From the NCBI RefSeq assembly GCF_003067705.1, contig NZ_QANL01000002.1, positions 558,001-622,000 on the forward strand: a DNA stretch of 64,000 bases. Direction: 5' to 3'. The notes below the pieces were generated by a model. It saw only the letters and a program-made list of their open reading frames with translations. It had not been told where the DNA came from and searched no databases. Position numbers and translations under genes: made by a program. Source of the DNA: Planctomonas deserti. GTDB lineage: Bacteria; Actinomycetota; Actinomycetes; Actinomycetales; Microbacteriaceae. Positions 20,430 to 29,303 of the stretch are shown piece after piece (position 1 is the stretch's first letter; each line of letters starts with the position of its first letter).

Positions 20430-21638
20430 CTAGGCGAGCACCGCAGACAGCGCCGGAGAGAGGTTGCCGCGCCCGGTCACCGCGATGCCGTCGAGGCCCT
20501 GCCACCCGGCGGTCTCCCGCAGCACGGCCGCGATGCGTTCGACCTGCTCGTCGGACACGCCGCCGTCCTCCGTCCATGCGGACTGCACGCGGAGGATCCC
20601 CGCCTGCCGGTCGCTCTTCAGGTCGATGCGCCCCACCAGTCGGTCGTCGACGAGCACGGGGAGCACGTAGTAGCCGAACACGCGCCGCGGCTCGGGCGTG
20701 TAGATCTCGATGCGGTAGTGGAAGTCGAACATGCGCAGCGCACGCTCGCGCCGCCACACCACGGGATCGAAGGGCGACAGCAGGGCGACGTGCTCGATCC
20801 GGCGCGGGAGGCGCGCGTCCCGGGCGAGCCAGGTGGGCTGGGGCGAGCCGTTCCGCTCCCAGCCGGGCACCTGCACGGGCACGAGATCGCCGCTGTCGAC
20901 GAGATCGCGGATGGCGGCCGCCGTATCCGCGGTGCCGAGGCGGAAGTAGTCCGCGATGTCGCTTCGGGTGCCGATCCCGAGGGCGACGGCGGAGCGCCGG
21001 ACTAGCTCGCGCAGCGCATCCTCGCGGGGCACGTCGAGGGCGCGGACGGCCGGCGGCAGCACCTGCTCGGCGAGCGCGTAAATGCGCTCGAAGCGGTTAC
21101 GGCCGGCGCTCACCACCTCGCCCCAACTAAAGAGGTACTCCAGGCCGAGCTTCACGTCCGACCACCCCCACCAGTTGCCCTTGCGCACGTTCGCGTCGTG
21201 CTCGATCATCCGGGCGGGCAGCGGCCCCTTGTCGGCCAGCTCGGCGCGCAGCCAGACGAGCAGCGCACCGTTGGCGTGCGGCCAGGCGTCCGGCGAGGCG
21301 TGCTGCCTGCTCCGGGTGTCCGCCATGCGCCAGCGGAACAGCGGCCAGTCCGCGACGGGCAGGAAGGCCGCCTCATGCGCCCAGTACTCCACGTAGCCCG
21401 ACCCCCGCCGGTACAGCAGCCGGTCGAGCAGCGCCCGGTCGTAGCCGCCGAGCCGCGCGAAGACCGGAAGGTAGTGGCTGCGCTCGAAGACGTTGACCGA
21501 GTCGATCTGCAGCACGCGCAGCCGCTGGATGAGGAGGTTGAGCTGCCGGGTGCCGACCGGGGACGCCGATGGGCGGCCGAAGCCCTGCGCCGCGAGCGCC
21601 ACGCGACGGGCAAGGGCCGGGGAGATCTGCTGCACCAC
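20430..21638 (-). CDS. Winged-helix DNA glycosylase, YcaQ/AlkZ-like
   Basis: 402 aa. HTH_42/winged-helix protein of the AlkZ-YcaQ superfamily, which excises interstrand-crosslink or bulky alkylated bases. Q44-I45-D46 (in RLRVLQIDSVNVFERSHYLP) is the Q-x-D form of the catalytic motif that distinguishes YcaQ-type members from antibiotic self-resistance AlkZ (Q-x-Q). Further family segments are YVEYWAHEAAFLP and SPFDPVVWRRERALRMFDF. The GTG at 21638 lies 7 nt behind TAGGGT (21646-21651), suggesting a leaderless start. Substrate is inferred from the family. Confidence 0.85.
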   Translation of the reverse strand: MVQQISPALARRVALAAQGFGRPSASPVGTRQLNLLIQRLRVLQIDSVNVFERSHYLPVFARLGGYDRALLDRLLYRRGSGYVEYWAHEAAFLPVADWPLFRWRMADTRSRQHASPDAWPHANGALLVWLRAELADKGPLPARMIEHDANVRKGNWWGWSDVKLGLEYLFSWGEVVSAGRNRFERIYALAEQVLPPAVRALDVPREDALRELVRRSAVALGIGTRSDIADYFRLGTADTAAAIRDLVDSGDLVPVQVPGWERNGSPQPTWLARDARLPRRIEHVALLSPFDPVVWRRERALRMFDFHYRIEIYTPEPRRVFGYYVLPVLVDDRLVGRIDLKSDRQAGILRVQSAWTEDGGVSDEQVERIAAVLRETAGWQGLDGIAVTGRGNLSPALSAVLA

Positions 21639-21781
21639 GCTCCCGACCCTATCGAGCGGCACCGACACCGGCGGGGGCAGGAGTGCGGGGCGGGCGGGTG
21701 CCGCAGGCGCGCCGGATGCGGCCGCCGGCAACGGGGGCGCGGCGCGGTCGTCGGCGCGGCGGTCGCCCCGGGGCGGAGTCC

Positions 21782-21787
21782 TAGACT
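21782..21787 (+). promoter_or_regulatory. -10 box of the AI-2E family gene, leaderless start
   Basis: TAGACT ends 6 nt before GTG 21794. It decides among several GTG candidates in this GC-rich leader. Confidence 0.5.
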
Positions 21788-21793
21788 GTTGCG

Positions 21794-23092
21794 GTGATCC
21801 TCGGCAGGCGCAGAAGCAGGCGGGAGCCGCCGGTGGCTTCCGCTCGAGTGGAGCCCGTGATGCCGGCGGAGACCGCGGTGCCCGCGGTGCCGCCGCACCG
21901 CATCGGAGCGGGGTCCGTGCCCCCGGGCATGCAGATCGCCGCCTCGTGGTCCTGGCGGCTGCTCGTCGTGCTTGCGGTCGCCGCGGTGCTGGTCTACCTC
22001 GTCATCCAGCTGCGCGAGGTCATCATCCCCCTCTTCATCGCCGTCGTGGCGAGCGCGCTGCTCGTGCCGTTCTCCAACTGGCTGCAGCGGCACAGGTGGC
22101 CGAAGGGCATCGCGGTCGCCGTCGCGGAGATCGGCGTGATCGTGCTCGTCGGCGGGCTGCTCTACCTCGTGATCACGCAGGTCGTGTCGCAGTTCGACGA
22201 CCTGCGCTCGCAGAGCATCGAGGCCTACCGCACGTTCCAGGACTTCCTCCGCGAGTCCCCGCTGCAGGTCAGCCAGAGGGAGTTCGACGACTACGTGCGC
22301 AGCGTGGTCGACTCCGTGCAGGCCGACAGCGGCGTGCTCGTGGGCGGCGCGCTCTCGCTCGGCTCGTCGCTCGGGCACATCCTGGCCGGGGTGCTGCTCG
22401 CGCTCTTCGCCGCGCTGTTCATCCTCATCGACGGCGGGGGCATCTGGCGCTGGATCGTGCACATCTTCCCGCGCCGCGCCCGGGACGCTGTCAACGGCGC
22501 CGGGGTGGCGGGCTGGAACACCCTGCAGAACTTCGTGAAGGTGCAGATCCTGGTTGCGGCCATCGATGCGATCGGCATCGGCGTCGGAGCGGCGATCATC
22601 GGCGTTCCGCTCGCGATCCCGATCGCCGTGCTCGTGTTCCTCGGCTCGTTCGTGCCCATCGTCGGCGCGGTCGTCACCGGCGCGCTCGCCGTGTTCATCG
22701 CCCTCGTCTACCTCGGCCTCGTCCCGGCGCTCTGGATGCTCGGTGTCGTGCTGCTCGTGCAGCAGATCGAGGGGCACGTGCTGCAGCCGCTCATCATGGG
22801 CACCGCAGTGAAGGTGCACCCGCTCGCCGTCGTGCTCGCGGTCGGCACGGGCGCCTTCGTCGGCGGCATCCCCGGCGCCTTCTTCGCGGTGCCGTTCGTC
22901 GCGACCGCGAACACCATGGTCAAGTACGTTGCCAGCGGCGCCTGGAAGAGTGAGCGCGGGTTGCCGCCTCGCCACGGGCTCCAGGTCGACGAGGAGACCG
23001 TCGCACCGCCGGCGAACCCGACCGCCGCACCCGAGCAGCAGCGCACCCTGCGCCGCCGCACGCGCACCAAGAAGGACCGAACCCGTGACTGA
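21794..23092 (+). CDS. AI-2E family transporter (PerM-like)
   Basis: 432 aa. Polytopic membrane protein of the AI-2E/PerM family, with about eight membrane segments from residue ~55 to ~380. The family has been linked to autoinducer-2 export, cation exchange or cell-wall precursors; its substrate here is unknown. Characteristic segments are LREVIIPLFIAVVASALLVPFSNWL-type helix pair, the pore-like GVPLAIPIAVLVFLGSFVPIVGA and IEGHVLQPLIMG. The C-terminal ~50 residues are basic and charged (RRRTRTKK). Its last 8 bp overlap ilvA, so the two genes are probably cotranscribed. Confidence 0.9.
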   Translation: MILGRRRSRREPPVASARVEPVMPAETAVPAVPPHRIGAGSVPPGMQIAASWSWRLLVVLAVAAVLVYLVIQLREVIIPLFIAVVASALLVPFSNWLQRHRWPKGIAVAVAEIGVIVLVGGLLYLVITQVVSQFDDLRSQSIEAYRTFQDFLRESPLQVSQREFDDYVRSVVDSVQADSGVLVGGALSLGSSLGHILAGVLLALFAALFILIDGGGIWRWIVHIFPRRARDAVNGAGVAGWNTLQNFVKVQILVAAIDAIGIGVGAAIIGVPLAIPIAVLVFLGSFVPIVGAVVTGALAVFIALVYLGLVPALWMLGVVLLVQQIEGHVLQPLIMGTAVKVHPLAVVLAVGTGAFVGGIPGAFFAVPFVATANTMVKYVASGAWKSERGLPPRHGLQVDEETVAPPANPTAAPEQQRTLRRRTRTKKDRTRD

Positions 23093-24368
23093 CACCCCCC
23101 TGGCCGAGACCGAAGCCGACTTCGAGCGCGAGGTGCCCGAGACGGCCGGCCCGACTCTCGCCGACTTCGAGGCGGCCCGCACGGTCGTGGCGCGCGTCGC
23201 CGAGACGACGCCGATGGAGAGTTCCCGCTTCCTCGCGGAGGTGCTGGGCTCGCCCGTCTTCCTCAAGTGCGAGAACCTGCAGCGCACCGGGTCGTACAAG
23301 ATCCGGGGCGCGTACAACCGCATCTCGAAGCTCACCGACGAGGAGAAGGCGCGGGGCGTCGTCGCCGCCTCCGCCGGGAACCACGCCCAGGGCGTCGCGT
23401 TCGCGGCGCGCGAGCTCGGCATCAAGGCCACGATCTTCATGCCGGTCGGCGTCGCCCTGCCCAAGCTGCAGGCCACCAGGCAGTACGGCGCCGACGTCGT
23501 GCTGCGCGGCCACACGGTCACCGAGCCACTGCAGGCGGCCGCCGAGTTCGCGGAGGCCACGGGCGCCGTCCTGATCCCGCCCTTCGACCACATGGACGTG
23601 GTGACCGGCCAGGGCACGCTCGGGCTGGAGATCCTCGACCAGGTTCCGGACCTCGACACCGTCGTCGTGCCCATCGGCGGCGGCGGCCTCGTCGCGGGCG
23701 TCGCGAGCGCGGTGAAGCAGCGCGCCGCGCGCGAGGGGCGCACCGTGCGCGTCGTGGGCGTGCAGGCCGCGAACGCCGCCGCCTATCCGCCCTCCCTCCG
23801 GGCGGGGGAGCCCACCGAGATCGTGATCAACGCGACCATCGCGGACGGCATCGCGGTGAGCCGCCCGGGCGCGCTCAACTTCCAGATCATCCGCGAGATG
23901 GTGGACGAGGTCGTGACCGTGAGCGACGACGACACGGCCCGGGCCATGCTCGTGCTGCTCGAGCGCGCGAAGCTCGTCGTGGAGCCCGCGGGCGCCGTCG
24001 GCGTGGCGGCCATCCTCACCGGTGCCGTCTCCAACGCCGGGCGCACGGTCGCGATCCTCAGCGGCGGCAACATCGATCCGCTCATGATGGAGCGCGTGAT
24101 CGCCCGTGGCCTCGCCGCGTCCGACCGCTACCTGAAGCTCCGCGTCATGCTGCCGGACCGTCCCGGCCAGCTCGCCCGCACGTCGCAGATCATCTCCGAG
24201 GTCAACGCGAACGTCGTCGAGGTGCTGCACACGCGGCACGGCCGCGGTCTGCAGATCAGCGAGGTCGAACTCGAGGTCAGCGTCGAGACGCGCGGGCCGG
24301 AGCACAGCGCACAGGTGCTCGAGCGCCTGCGCGAGGCGGGCTACGACCCGCGGGTCGCCCAGGACTGA
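23085..24368 (+). CDS. ilvA: Threonine ammonia-lyase with ACT domain
   Basis: 427 aa. PLP enzyme deaminating threonine to 2-oxobutyrate, the entry to isoleucine synthesis. The PLP lysine lies in ENLQRTGSYKIRGAYN (~residue 70), the glycine loop is PIGGGGLVAGV (~205) and the catalytic Ser/Asn region is SAGNHAQGVAFAAREL. A single C-terminal ACT domain (~residues 345-425, RVMLPDRPGQLARTSQII) suggests allosteric control. GTG 23085 overlaps the AI-2E gene. The length is between TdcB-like (~330) and E. coli IlvA (~510) enzymes, typical of actinobacteria. Confidence 0.94.
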   Translation: MTDTPLAETEADFEREVPETAGPTLADFEAARTVVARVAETTPMESSRFLAEVLGSPVFLKCENLQRTGSYKIRGAYNRISKLTDEEKARGVVAASAGNHAQGVAFAARELGIKATIFMPVGVALPKLQATRQYGADVVLRGHTVTEPLQAAAEFAEATGAVLIPPFDHMDVVTGQGTLGLEILDQVPDLDTVVVPIGGGGLVAGVASAVKQRAAREGRTVRVVGVQAANAAAYPPSLRAGEPTEIVINATIADGIAVSRPGALNFQIIREMVDEVVTVSDDDTARAMLVLLERAKLVVEPAGAVGVAAILTGAVSNAGRTVAILSGGNIDPLMMERVIARGLAASDRYLKLRVMLPDRPGQLARTSQIISEVNANVVEVLHTRHGRGLQISEVELEVSVETRGPEHSAQVLERLREAGYDPRVAQD

Positions 24369-24370
24369 CC

Positions 24371-24396
24371 GGGCTCCCCGCTAAGGCGGGGAGCCC
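24371..24396. terminator. Bidirectional terminator between ilvA and the siderophore reductase gene
   Basis: Perfect 11-bp stem GGGCTCCCCGC with its complement and a 4-nt loop, 2 bp after the ilvA stop and 6 bp before the stop of the convergent gene. Confidence 0.75.
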
Positions 24397-24401
24397 GCAC
24401 G

Positions 24402-25250
24402 CTACTCCTCCGGGTCGGCGGGGTCGAGCGGGGCGTGGTGGTCGCGGTTCGACGTGCCGCGCAGCCAGTAGCCGTCGACGACCGCGCGTGTCTTGTCGAA
24501 GCCGAGCTCGCGGCGAAGGTACCGGCGCACCGGGATGAGCGAGGTCGCCTCCCCGGCGGCCCACACGTAGGTGGAAGGGCCGAACCTCAGGCCGCGCACG
24601 ACGGAGAGCAGGTTCCCGGCGCGCGCCGCGTCGTCCGGCTCCTCGATCAGGATCCACTCCACGCGCCTCACGGCCTCGGCGACGTACCAGCGGTAGCTGT
24701 CGTCCGGCACGACCACCACGGCGGTGACGGCGGCGTCCGCCGGGAGCAGCTCGATCCACCGCATCAGGGCGGGCAGCGCCGTCGGGTCGGCCACGAGCAC
24801 GGCGGAGGCCAGGCCCTCCGGCGGGAGCTTCGAGCCGCGCGGGCCGCCGATCGTGAGGCGGTCCCCGACCGCGGCGCGGGTGGCCCAGGCCGTCGCCGGC
24901 GCGGTCTCGCCGTGCAGCACGAAGTCGATGTCGAGCTCGGCGGGGCGGTCGGCCGTCGCCGGGCGGAACGCGCGCGGGGTGAAGTCGCGCGCGATCAGCT
25001 CGCCACCGCCGGCGGTTCGCGGCCCCGAGGCCGTGAACTCGGGCAGGGTGAGCACGCCCGTGACCGGATCGGGGAAGAAGACCTTGACGTGATCCTCGGG
25101 TCCGTCGGCGGCGAATCCGTCCAGGTCGGCGCCCGTCAGGGTGATGCGGCGCATCGCCGGCGCGAGGTCGCGGACGGCCGCCACGGTGAGCGTGCGGCGC
25201 ACGAGCGGGTGCCGCACGACCTCGCGCGGACGGAGGGTGCTGTGGAGCAT
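24402..25250 (-). CDS. Siderophore-interacting protein (flavin-dependent ferric-siderophore reductase)
   Basis: 282 aa. SIP-family reductase (ViuB/YqjH type) that releases iron from imported ferric siderophores in the cytoplasm. An N-terminal FAD-binding barrel contains ARDFTPRAFRP (the RxY/F-T flavin motif) at about residue 90, followed by DFVLHG and GPRGSKLPP. The C-terminal NAD(P)H-like domain has VLVADPTALPALMRWIE and ends in VWAAGEATSLIPVRRYLRRELG and DGYWLRGTSNRDHH. It closes the iron-uptake set downstream of the ATPase gene after a 73-bp gap, and probably belongs to the same regulon. Confidence 0.93.
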   Translation of the reverse strand: MLHSTLRPREVVRHPLVRRTLTVAAVRDLAPAMRRITLTGADLDGFAADGPEDHVKVFFPDPVTGVLTLPEFTASGPRTAGGGELIARDFTPRAFRPATADRPAELDIDFVLHGETAPATAWATRAAVGDRLTIGGPRGSKLPPEGLASAVLVADPTALPALMRWIELLPADAAVTAVVVVPDDSYRWYVAEAVRRVEWILIEEPDDAARAGNLLSVVRGLRFGPSTYVWAAGEATSLIPVRRYLRRELGFDKTRAVVDGYWLRGTSNRDHHAPLDPADPEE

Positions 25251-25323
25251 GGGGGGTCCTGTCTGGTTCGTCCGGTGTGGGGTCTGCGGTCTGCGGAGGG
25301 GAGAGGCGGCGCCGGGGAGGCGA

Positions 25324-26082
25324 TCAGTCGTAGTAGACGGCGATCCGCCGCCCGTCGAGCTCGTGCACCTGAACGTCGAGGTCGAACACCCGGCGCAACG
25401 GCTCCGGGGCGATGACCTCCTCGGGGGTGCCCTGCAGCACGACACGCCCATTCTTCATCGCGACGATGTGATCCGAGTATGCGGAGGCGAAGTTGATGTC
25501 GTGGATCACGAGCACGACGGCCTTGCCGAGCTCGTCGGCCGCTCGGCGGAGGAGGCGCATCATGTCGACCGCGTGGCTCAGGTCCAGGTTGTTCAGCGGC
25601 TCATCGAGCAGCACGTAGTCGGTGTCCTGGCACAGGACCATGGCCACGAACGCCCGCTGGCGCTGCCCGCCGGAGAGCTCGTCCAGGAAGCGGTCGCCCA
25701 GTTCGGTCAGGTCGAGGTAGGCGAGTGCCTCGGCGATGTGCCGCTCGTCCTCGACCGTGAGCCGGCCCGCGGAGTGCGGATAGCGGCCGAACGCGACGAG
25801 ATCGCGCACGCTCAGGCGGGCGGTCAGGTGGTTCTCCTGGCGGAGGACGGAGAGTCTGCGGGCGAGCTCCCGGCTCGGGGCCCGGCTTACGTCGAGCCCG
25901 TGCACGGTAATGGTGCCGGCGTCGAGCAGGGTGAGCCGCGAGATGAGGGACACGAGGGTCGACTTGCCGGCCCCGTTCGGGCCGATGATCGATGTCACGC
26001 CGCCGATCGGCAGCCGCAGGTCGACGTCGTCCACGACCCGTAGCGTGCCGTACTCCTTCCGGGCGGCGGTGACCTCGATCAT
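25324..26082 (-). CDS. Iron-siderophore ABC transporter ATP-binding protein (YclP/FecE-like)
   Basis: 252 aa. ATPase of the siderophore importer. Walker A GPNGAGKSTL (~residue 38), signature LSGGQRQRAFVAMVL (~140), Walker B DYVLLDEPLNNLDL (~160) and switch His in LVIHDINFA are intact. The ATG overlaps the stop of the preceding permease gene by 4 bp. Together with two FecCD permeases and a lipoprotein it forms a complete importer. Confidence 0.94.
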   Translation of the reverse strand: MIEVTAARKEYGTLRVVDDVDLRLPIGGVTSIIGPNGAGKSTLVSLISRLTLLDAGTITVHGLDVSRAPSRELARRLSVLRQENHLTARLSVRDLVAFGRYPHSAGRLTVEDERHIAEALAYLDLTELGDRFLDELSGGQRQRAFVAMVLCQDTDYVLLDEPLNNLDLSHAVDMMRLLRRAADELGKAVVLVIHDINFASAYSDHIVAMKNGRVVLQGTPEEVIAPEPLRRVFDLDVQVHELDGRRIAVYYD

Positions 26083-27095
26083 CGGCGGGCCCCCCGCATC
26101 ACGAGCAGCAGGAACACGATGCCTCCGAGGAATTCGATCAGGACGCTGAGCACGGTACCCATGTCGAGGACGTGCTCGAGCACGGTCTGGCCGCCCACGA
26201 GCGCGAGAACGGCGAGCAGCACGGCGGCGGGCAGCAGCACCGCGTGCCGGTGGCTGCCCGTGAGCTGATGCGCCAGGCTCGCCACGAGCAGGCCGAAGAA
26301 GGTGACCGGGCCGACGAGCGCGGTCGAGACCGACACGAGCAGTGACACGATCACGAGCAGCCGCAGCACGAGCCGCCGATGGTCGACGCCGAGGGCGATG
26401 GCCATGTCACGGCCGAGCCCGAGCACGTCGAGGCTCCGTCGGTCGCGCCACAGCAGCACGCACGTCGCCGCGATGATCGCGGCCGAGATGCCGAGCAGGT
26501 CGGGCGGCACCGAGGTGAAGGTCGCGAACAGCCGGTCCTGCAGCACCGCGAACTCGTTGGGGTCGATCAGCCGCTGGATGAGCGCCGAGACGCTGCGGAA
26601 CAGCACCCCGAAGACGATGCCCACGAGGATGAGCAGGTGCAGGCTCCTGCGTGCGCCGCCGAAGAGCCACCGGAACAGCGCGGTCGACAGCACGACCATC
26701 AGCAGCACCTCGCCCGCGAAGGACACGAGCGGCGGCAGGGCGGACAGGCCGGCCGTGCCGAGCGCGAACACGAGGCACGTCTGGATCAGGACGAACAGCG
26801 AGTCGAACCCCAGGATCGACGGCGTGAGGATGCGGTTCTCGGTCACCGTCTGGAAGAGGACCGTGGAGACGGCGATCGCGAACGCCACGAGCACGAGGGC
26901 GAGCAGCTTGCGGCCGCGGAACGCCAGCACGAAGTCCCAGCTGCCCTGGGCGTCCACCACGAGGAAGGCGACAACGGCGGCCACCGTGAGGGCGCCGAGC
27001 ACGGCGAAGAGGATGCGCGTGCGGGCGCGCTCCGGCGCAGCGGGCGCGTGCGGGGCGGGCGGCACGAGGGTGCGGGAGCGCGCGTCACCCGACAC
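26079..27095 (-). CDS. FecCD-family siderophore permease, second subunit (YclO-like)
   Basis: 338 aa, about nine membrane segments beginning near residue 27 (ILFAVLGALTVAAVVAFLVV). Membrane subunit of the importer. FecCD features include VLFQTVTENRILTPSILGFDSLF (helix 3 and following loop) and the ATPase-coupling region LGVDHRRLVLRLL with GPVTFFGLLVASLAHQL. The gene overlaps its upstream permease by 11 bp and the ATPase by 4 bp. A Pro-rich cytoplasmic N-terminus precedes the first helix. Confidence 0.92.
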   Translation of the reverse strand: MSGDARSRTLVPPAPHAPAAPERARTRILFAVLGALTVAAVVAFLVVDAQGSWDFVLAFRGRKLLALVLVAFAIAVSTVLFQTVTENRILTPSILGFDSLFVLIQTCLVFALGTAGLSALPPLVSFAGEVLLMVVLSTALFRWLFGGARRSLHLLILVGIVFGVLFRSVSALIQRLIDPNEFAVLQDRLFATFTSVPPDLLGISAAIIAATCVLLWRDRRSLDVLGLGRDMAIALGVDHRRLVLRLLVIVSLLVSVSTALVGPVTFFGLLVASLAHQLTGSHRHAVLLPAAVLLAVLALVGGQTVLEHVLDMGTVLSVLIEFLGGIVFLLLVMRGARR

Positions 27096-28101
27096 GGGCG
27101 GGCTTCCGCAGCAGGAGGAACAGGAACAGGGCCGCGCCGACGACGCCGACCACGACGCCGATCGGGATCTCGTACGGGAAGCGCACCACCCGGCCGACGA
27201 GGTCGCAGGTCAGCACGAATCCGGAGCCGAGCACGGCGACCCAGGGAAGCGAGCGGCGGAGATGGTCGCCCATCAGCAGGCTCACGAGGTTCGGCACGAC
27301 GAGGCCGAGGAAGGGCAGCCCGCCCACGACGACGACCACGACGGCGGTGACCAGGGACACGATCACGAGGCCGACCGCGAGCGTGCGCCGGTAGTCGAGG
27401 CCGAGATTCGTCGTGAACTCCTCGCCGAGGCCCGCGACCGTGAAGTGGTTGCCCACGACGTAGACGGCGACGGTGAGGACGCCGACGATCCAGAGCAGCT
27501 CGTACCTGCCGGCGATGACGCCGGAGAAGTCGCCGGTCATCCAGGCCGAGAGGGTCTGCAGCAGGTCGGCGTCGTAGGCGAGGTAGGTCGACGCCGCGCC
27601 GATGATGCCCGAGAGCATGAGGCCCACGAGCGGCACCAGCACCACGGACCGGAGCGGGAGCGAGCGCAGGATGCGCACGAACACGAACGTGCCCACGAGG
27701 GCGAACGCCGCGGCGACGAGCATCTTGACGACGAGGGGCATGCCCGGGGCGAGGATCGTCACGACGAGCAGGCCGAGCCCGGCCGACTCCGTCGTTCCGA
27801 TGGTCGACGGCTCCACGAAGCGGTTGCGCACGAGCATCTGCATGACCAGCCCGCACATCGCCATGGCGGAGCCTGCGAGCAGGATCGACACCGTGCGCGG
27901 GAGCCGGCTGAGCAGCAGCATGTTCCAGGCGTCCGGGTCGCCCGCCAGGACCCGCGCGGGGGAGACGTCGGCCACGCCGACGAACAGGCTGACCCCGGCC
28001 AGCAGCAGCACGCCCGCGGCGGCGCCGTACAGGGCGACGCGTCCGAGCGCGGGCGCCCCTGCGGCGCTGCTCGGACGCGTCACAGCCACAGCGGTCGTCA
28101 C
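27085..28101 (-). CDS. FecCD-family siderophore permease, first subunit (YclN-like)
   Basis: 338 aa with about nine membrane segments. Partner of the neighbouring permease in a heterodimeric channel. Typical FecCD sequence: LLLSRLPRTVSILLAGSAMAMCGLVMQMLVRNRFVEPSTIG (residues ~63-103) and, near the C-terminus, VGGLPFLGLVVPNLVSLLMGDHLRRSLPW plus DLVGRVVRFPYEIPIGVVVGVVGA. It follows the lipoprotein gene by 61 bp in the same direction. Confidence 0.92.
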   Translation of the reverse strand: MTTAVAVTRPSSAAGAPALGRVALYGAAAGVLLLAGVSLFVGVADVSPARVLAGDPDAWNMLLLSRLPRTVSILLAGSAMAMCGLVMQMLVRNRFVEPSTIGTTESAGLGLLVVTILAPGMPLVVKMLVAAAFALVGTFVFVRILRSLPLRSVVLVPLVGLMLSGIIGAASTYLAYDADLLQTLSAWMTGDFSGVIAGRYELLWIVGVLTVAVYVVGNHFTVAGLGEEFTTNLGLDYRRTLAVGLVIVSLVTAVVVVVVGGLPFLGLVVPNLVSLLMGDHLRRSLPWVAVLGSGFVLTCDLVGRVVRFPYEIPIGVVVGVVGAALFLFLLLRKPARVG

Positions 28102-28162
28102 GCCGTCGTTCTTCTCATCGAGCTGGTCCTCGTCGTTCTGTTCCTACTGCGTCTTCGGGTCG

Positions 28163-29146
28163 TCACTCGCCGAGGGCGGCGGCGACCTCGTCCGTCATGG
28201 CCTGCAGGGTGGGGAGGCCGCCGTTGACGATGTACCAGGCCACCGGGTCGACGTAGACGATGTGGTCGTTCTTGTAGGCCGTCGTCTGCTTGACGATCTC
28301 GTTGTCCAGCACGGCCTTCGCGGCGTCGGTCGACCCGCCGGTCGCGGCGTCTCGATCGACGACGAAGAGCCAGTCGGGGTTCGTCTCGAGCAGGAACTCG
28401 AACGACACCGCCTCGCCGTGGGTCGCCGCCTCGACGTCCTCGATGGCCGGCGTAATCCCGAGGTCGTCGTGGAGGAAGCCGAAGCGCGATCCCGGCCCGA
28501 AGGCGCTGACCTCGCCCGCGTTCGTCATGAGGATGAGCCCGGTGCCCGCGTCCGCGGCGACGTCCTGCACCTCGGCGATGCTGTCGTCCAGCGCCGCGAC
28601 CATCTCGTCGACCTCGTCCTCGCGGTCGAAGATCCGGCCCAGGGTCTCCGCGTTCTCGACGACGGACGCGCGGAAGTCGGCGGCGTCATTGGAGAGGTCG
28701 ACGGTCGGCGCGATCTTGCTGAGCTCCGGGTACACGGCGGCGGAGCGCCCGGCGACGATGATCAGGTCGGGCTCCGCGGCCTGCACGGCCTCGTAGTCGG
28801 GCTCGAACAGCGTGCCGATGTTCGCGTACTCGTCCGAGGAGTACTGCTCGAGGCGGCCGGGGAGGTTCTCCTTGGGCAGGCCCCACACGTCCACGTCGAG
28901 CGCGTCCAGCGTGGTGAGCGCCGCGAAGTCGAACGTGAGCACGCGCTCAGGATTCACCGGCACGGTGGTCTCGCCCTGGGCGTGGGTGACGGTGATCTCC
29001 GCGGGAGTCGCCTCTGCGGGAGCAGCCGACGCGTCCGCGGCCGCCGCCTCGGCCTGGTCGTTGGCGCTGGTGCCGCTGCAGCCGGCGAGCAGAAGGGCGC
29101 CGGCGGCGAAGGCGGCGAGGGACGAGGCGAGGCGGATGCGTGGCAA
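28163..29146 (-). CDS. Siderophore-binding lipoprotein (YclQ/FatB/CeuE-like)
   Basis: 327 aa from TTG 29146. Extracytoplasmic solute-binding protein of the importer. Signal peptide with lipobox LLAGC, so Cys is lipidated and the protein anchored outside the membrane. The mature part has the helical-backbone class III fold: VNPERVLTFDFAALTTLDAL, YANIGTLFEPDYEAVQAAEPDLIIVAGR, SKIAPTVDLS. These match the YclQ group that binds petrobactin-type catecholate siderophores, so a catecholate ligand is likely but not proven. The TTG has GGAG 9 nt upstream; an in-frame ATG at 29182 is only 2 bp from the DtxR-like box and is less likely. Confidence 0.92.
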   Translation of the reverse strand: MPRIRLASSLAAFAAGALLLAGCSGTSANDQAEAAAADASAAPAEATPAEITVTHAQGETTVPVNPERVLTFDFAALTTLDALDVDVWGLPKENLPGRLEQYSSDEYANIGTLFEPDYEAVQAAEPDLIIVAGRSAAVYPELSKIAPTVDLSNDAADFRASVVENAETLGRIFDREDEVDEMVAALDDSIAEVQDVAADAGTGLILMTNAGEVSAFGPGSRFGFLHDDLGITPAIEDVEAATHGEAVSFEFLLETNPDWLFVVDRDAATGGSTDAAKAVLDNEIVKQTTAYKNDHIVYVDPVAWYIVNGGLPTLQAMTDEVAAALGE

Positions 29147-29184
29147 GACTGTGGTCTCCGTTCGTTGGCGTCCGCCCACCATAC

Positions 29185-29203
29185 TTAGGATTGCCTTACC
29201 TCA
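29185..29203. promoter_or_regulatory. DtxR/IdeR-type iron box
   Basis: TTAGGATTGCCTTACCTCA matches the consensus TTAGGTTAGGCTAACCTAA at 14 of 19 positions by eye. It lies about 40 bp upstream of the TTG start of the siderophore-binding lipoprotein, where an iron-loaded DtxR/IdeR repressor would block the whole uptake operon. Confidence 0.75.
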
Positions 29204-29247
29204 CCAAACCGGCCGCGCGGCGCCTCCGGTCCTGTCCGGAAACGCGA

Positions 29248-29285
29248 GAACCGCCCCGCCGCGCCTGGGCGCGAGGGGGCGGTTC
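29248..29285 (-). terminator. Terminator after greA
   Basis: 10-bp stem GAACCGCCCC with its complement, 18-nt loop, beginning 18 bp beyond the greA stop on the minus strand. Confidence 0.7.
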
Positions 29286-29303
29286 GTCGAGGATCGGGCG
29301 GGA

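Noticed and set aside
21206-23743. Long minus-strand open frame across the AI-2E and ilvA genes
   Set aside because: The forward strand encodes two clear families over the same bases; the reverse reading matches nothing until it enters an out-of-frame part of the YcaQ-like gene.
29180-29182. ATG as start of the siderophore-binding lipoprotein
   Set aside because: It lies 2 bp from the DtxR-like box, has no ribosome-binding site and would give an odd polar extension before the signal peptide; TTG 29146 has GGAG upstream.
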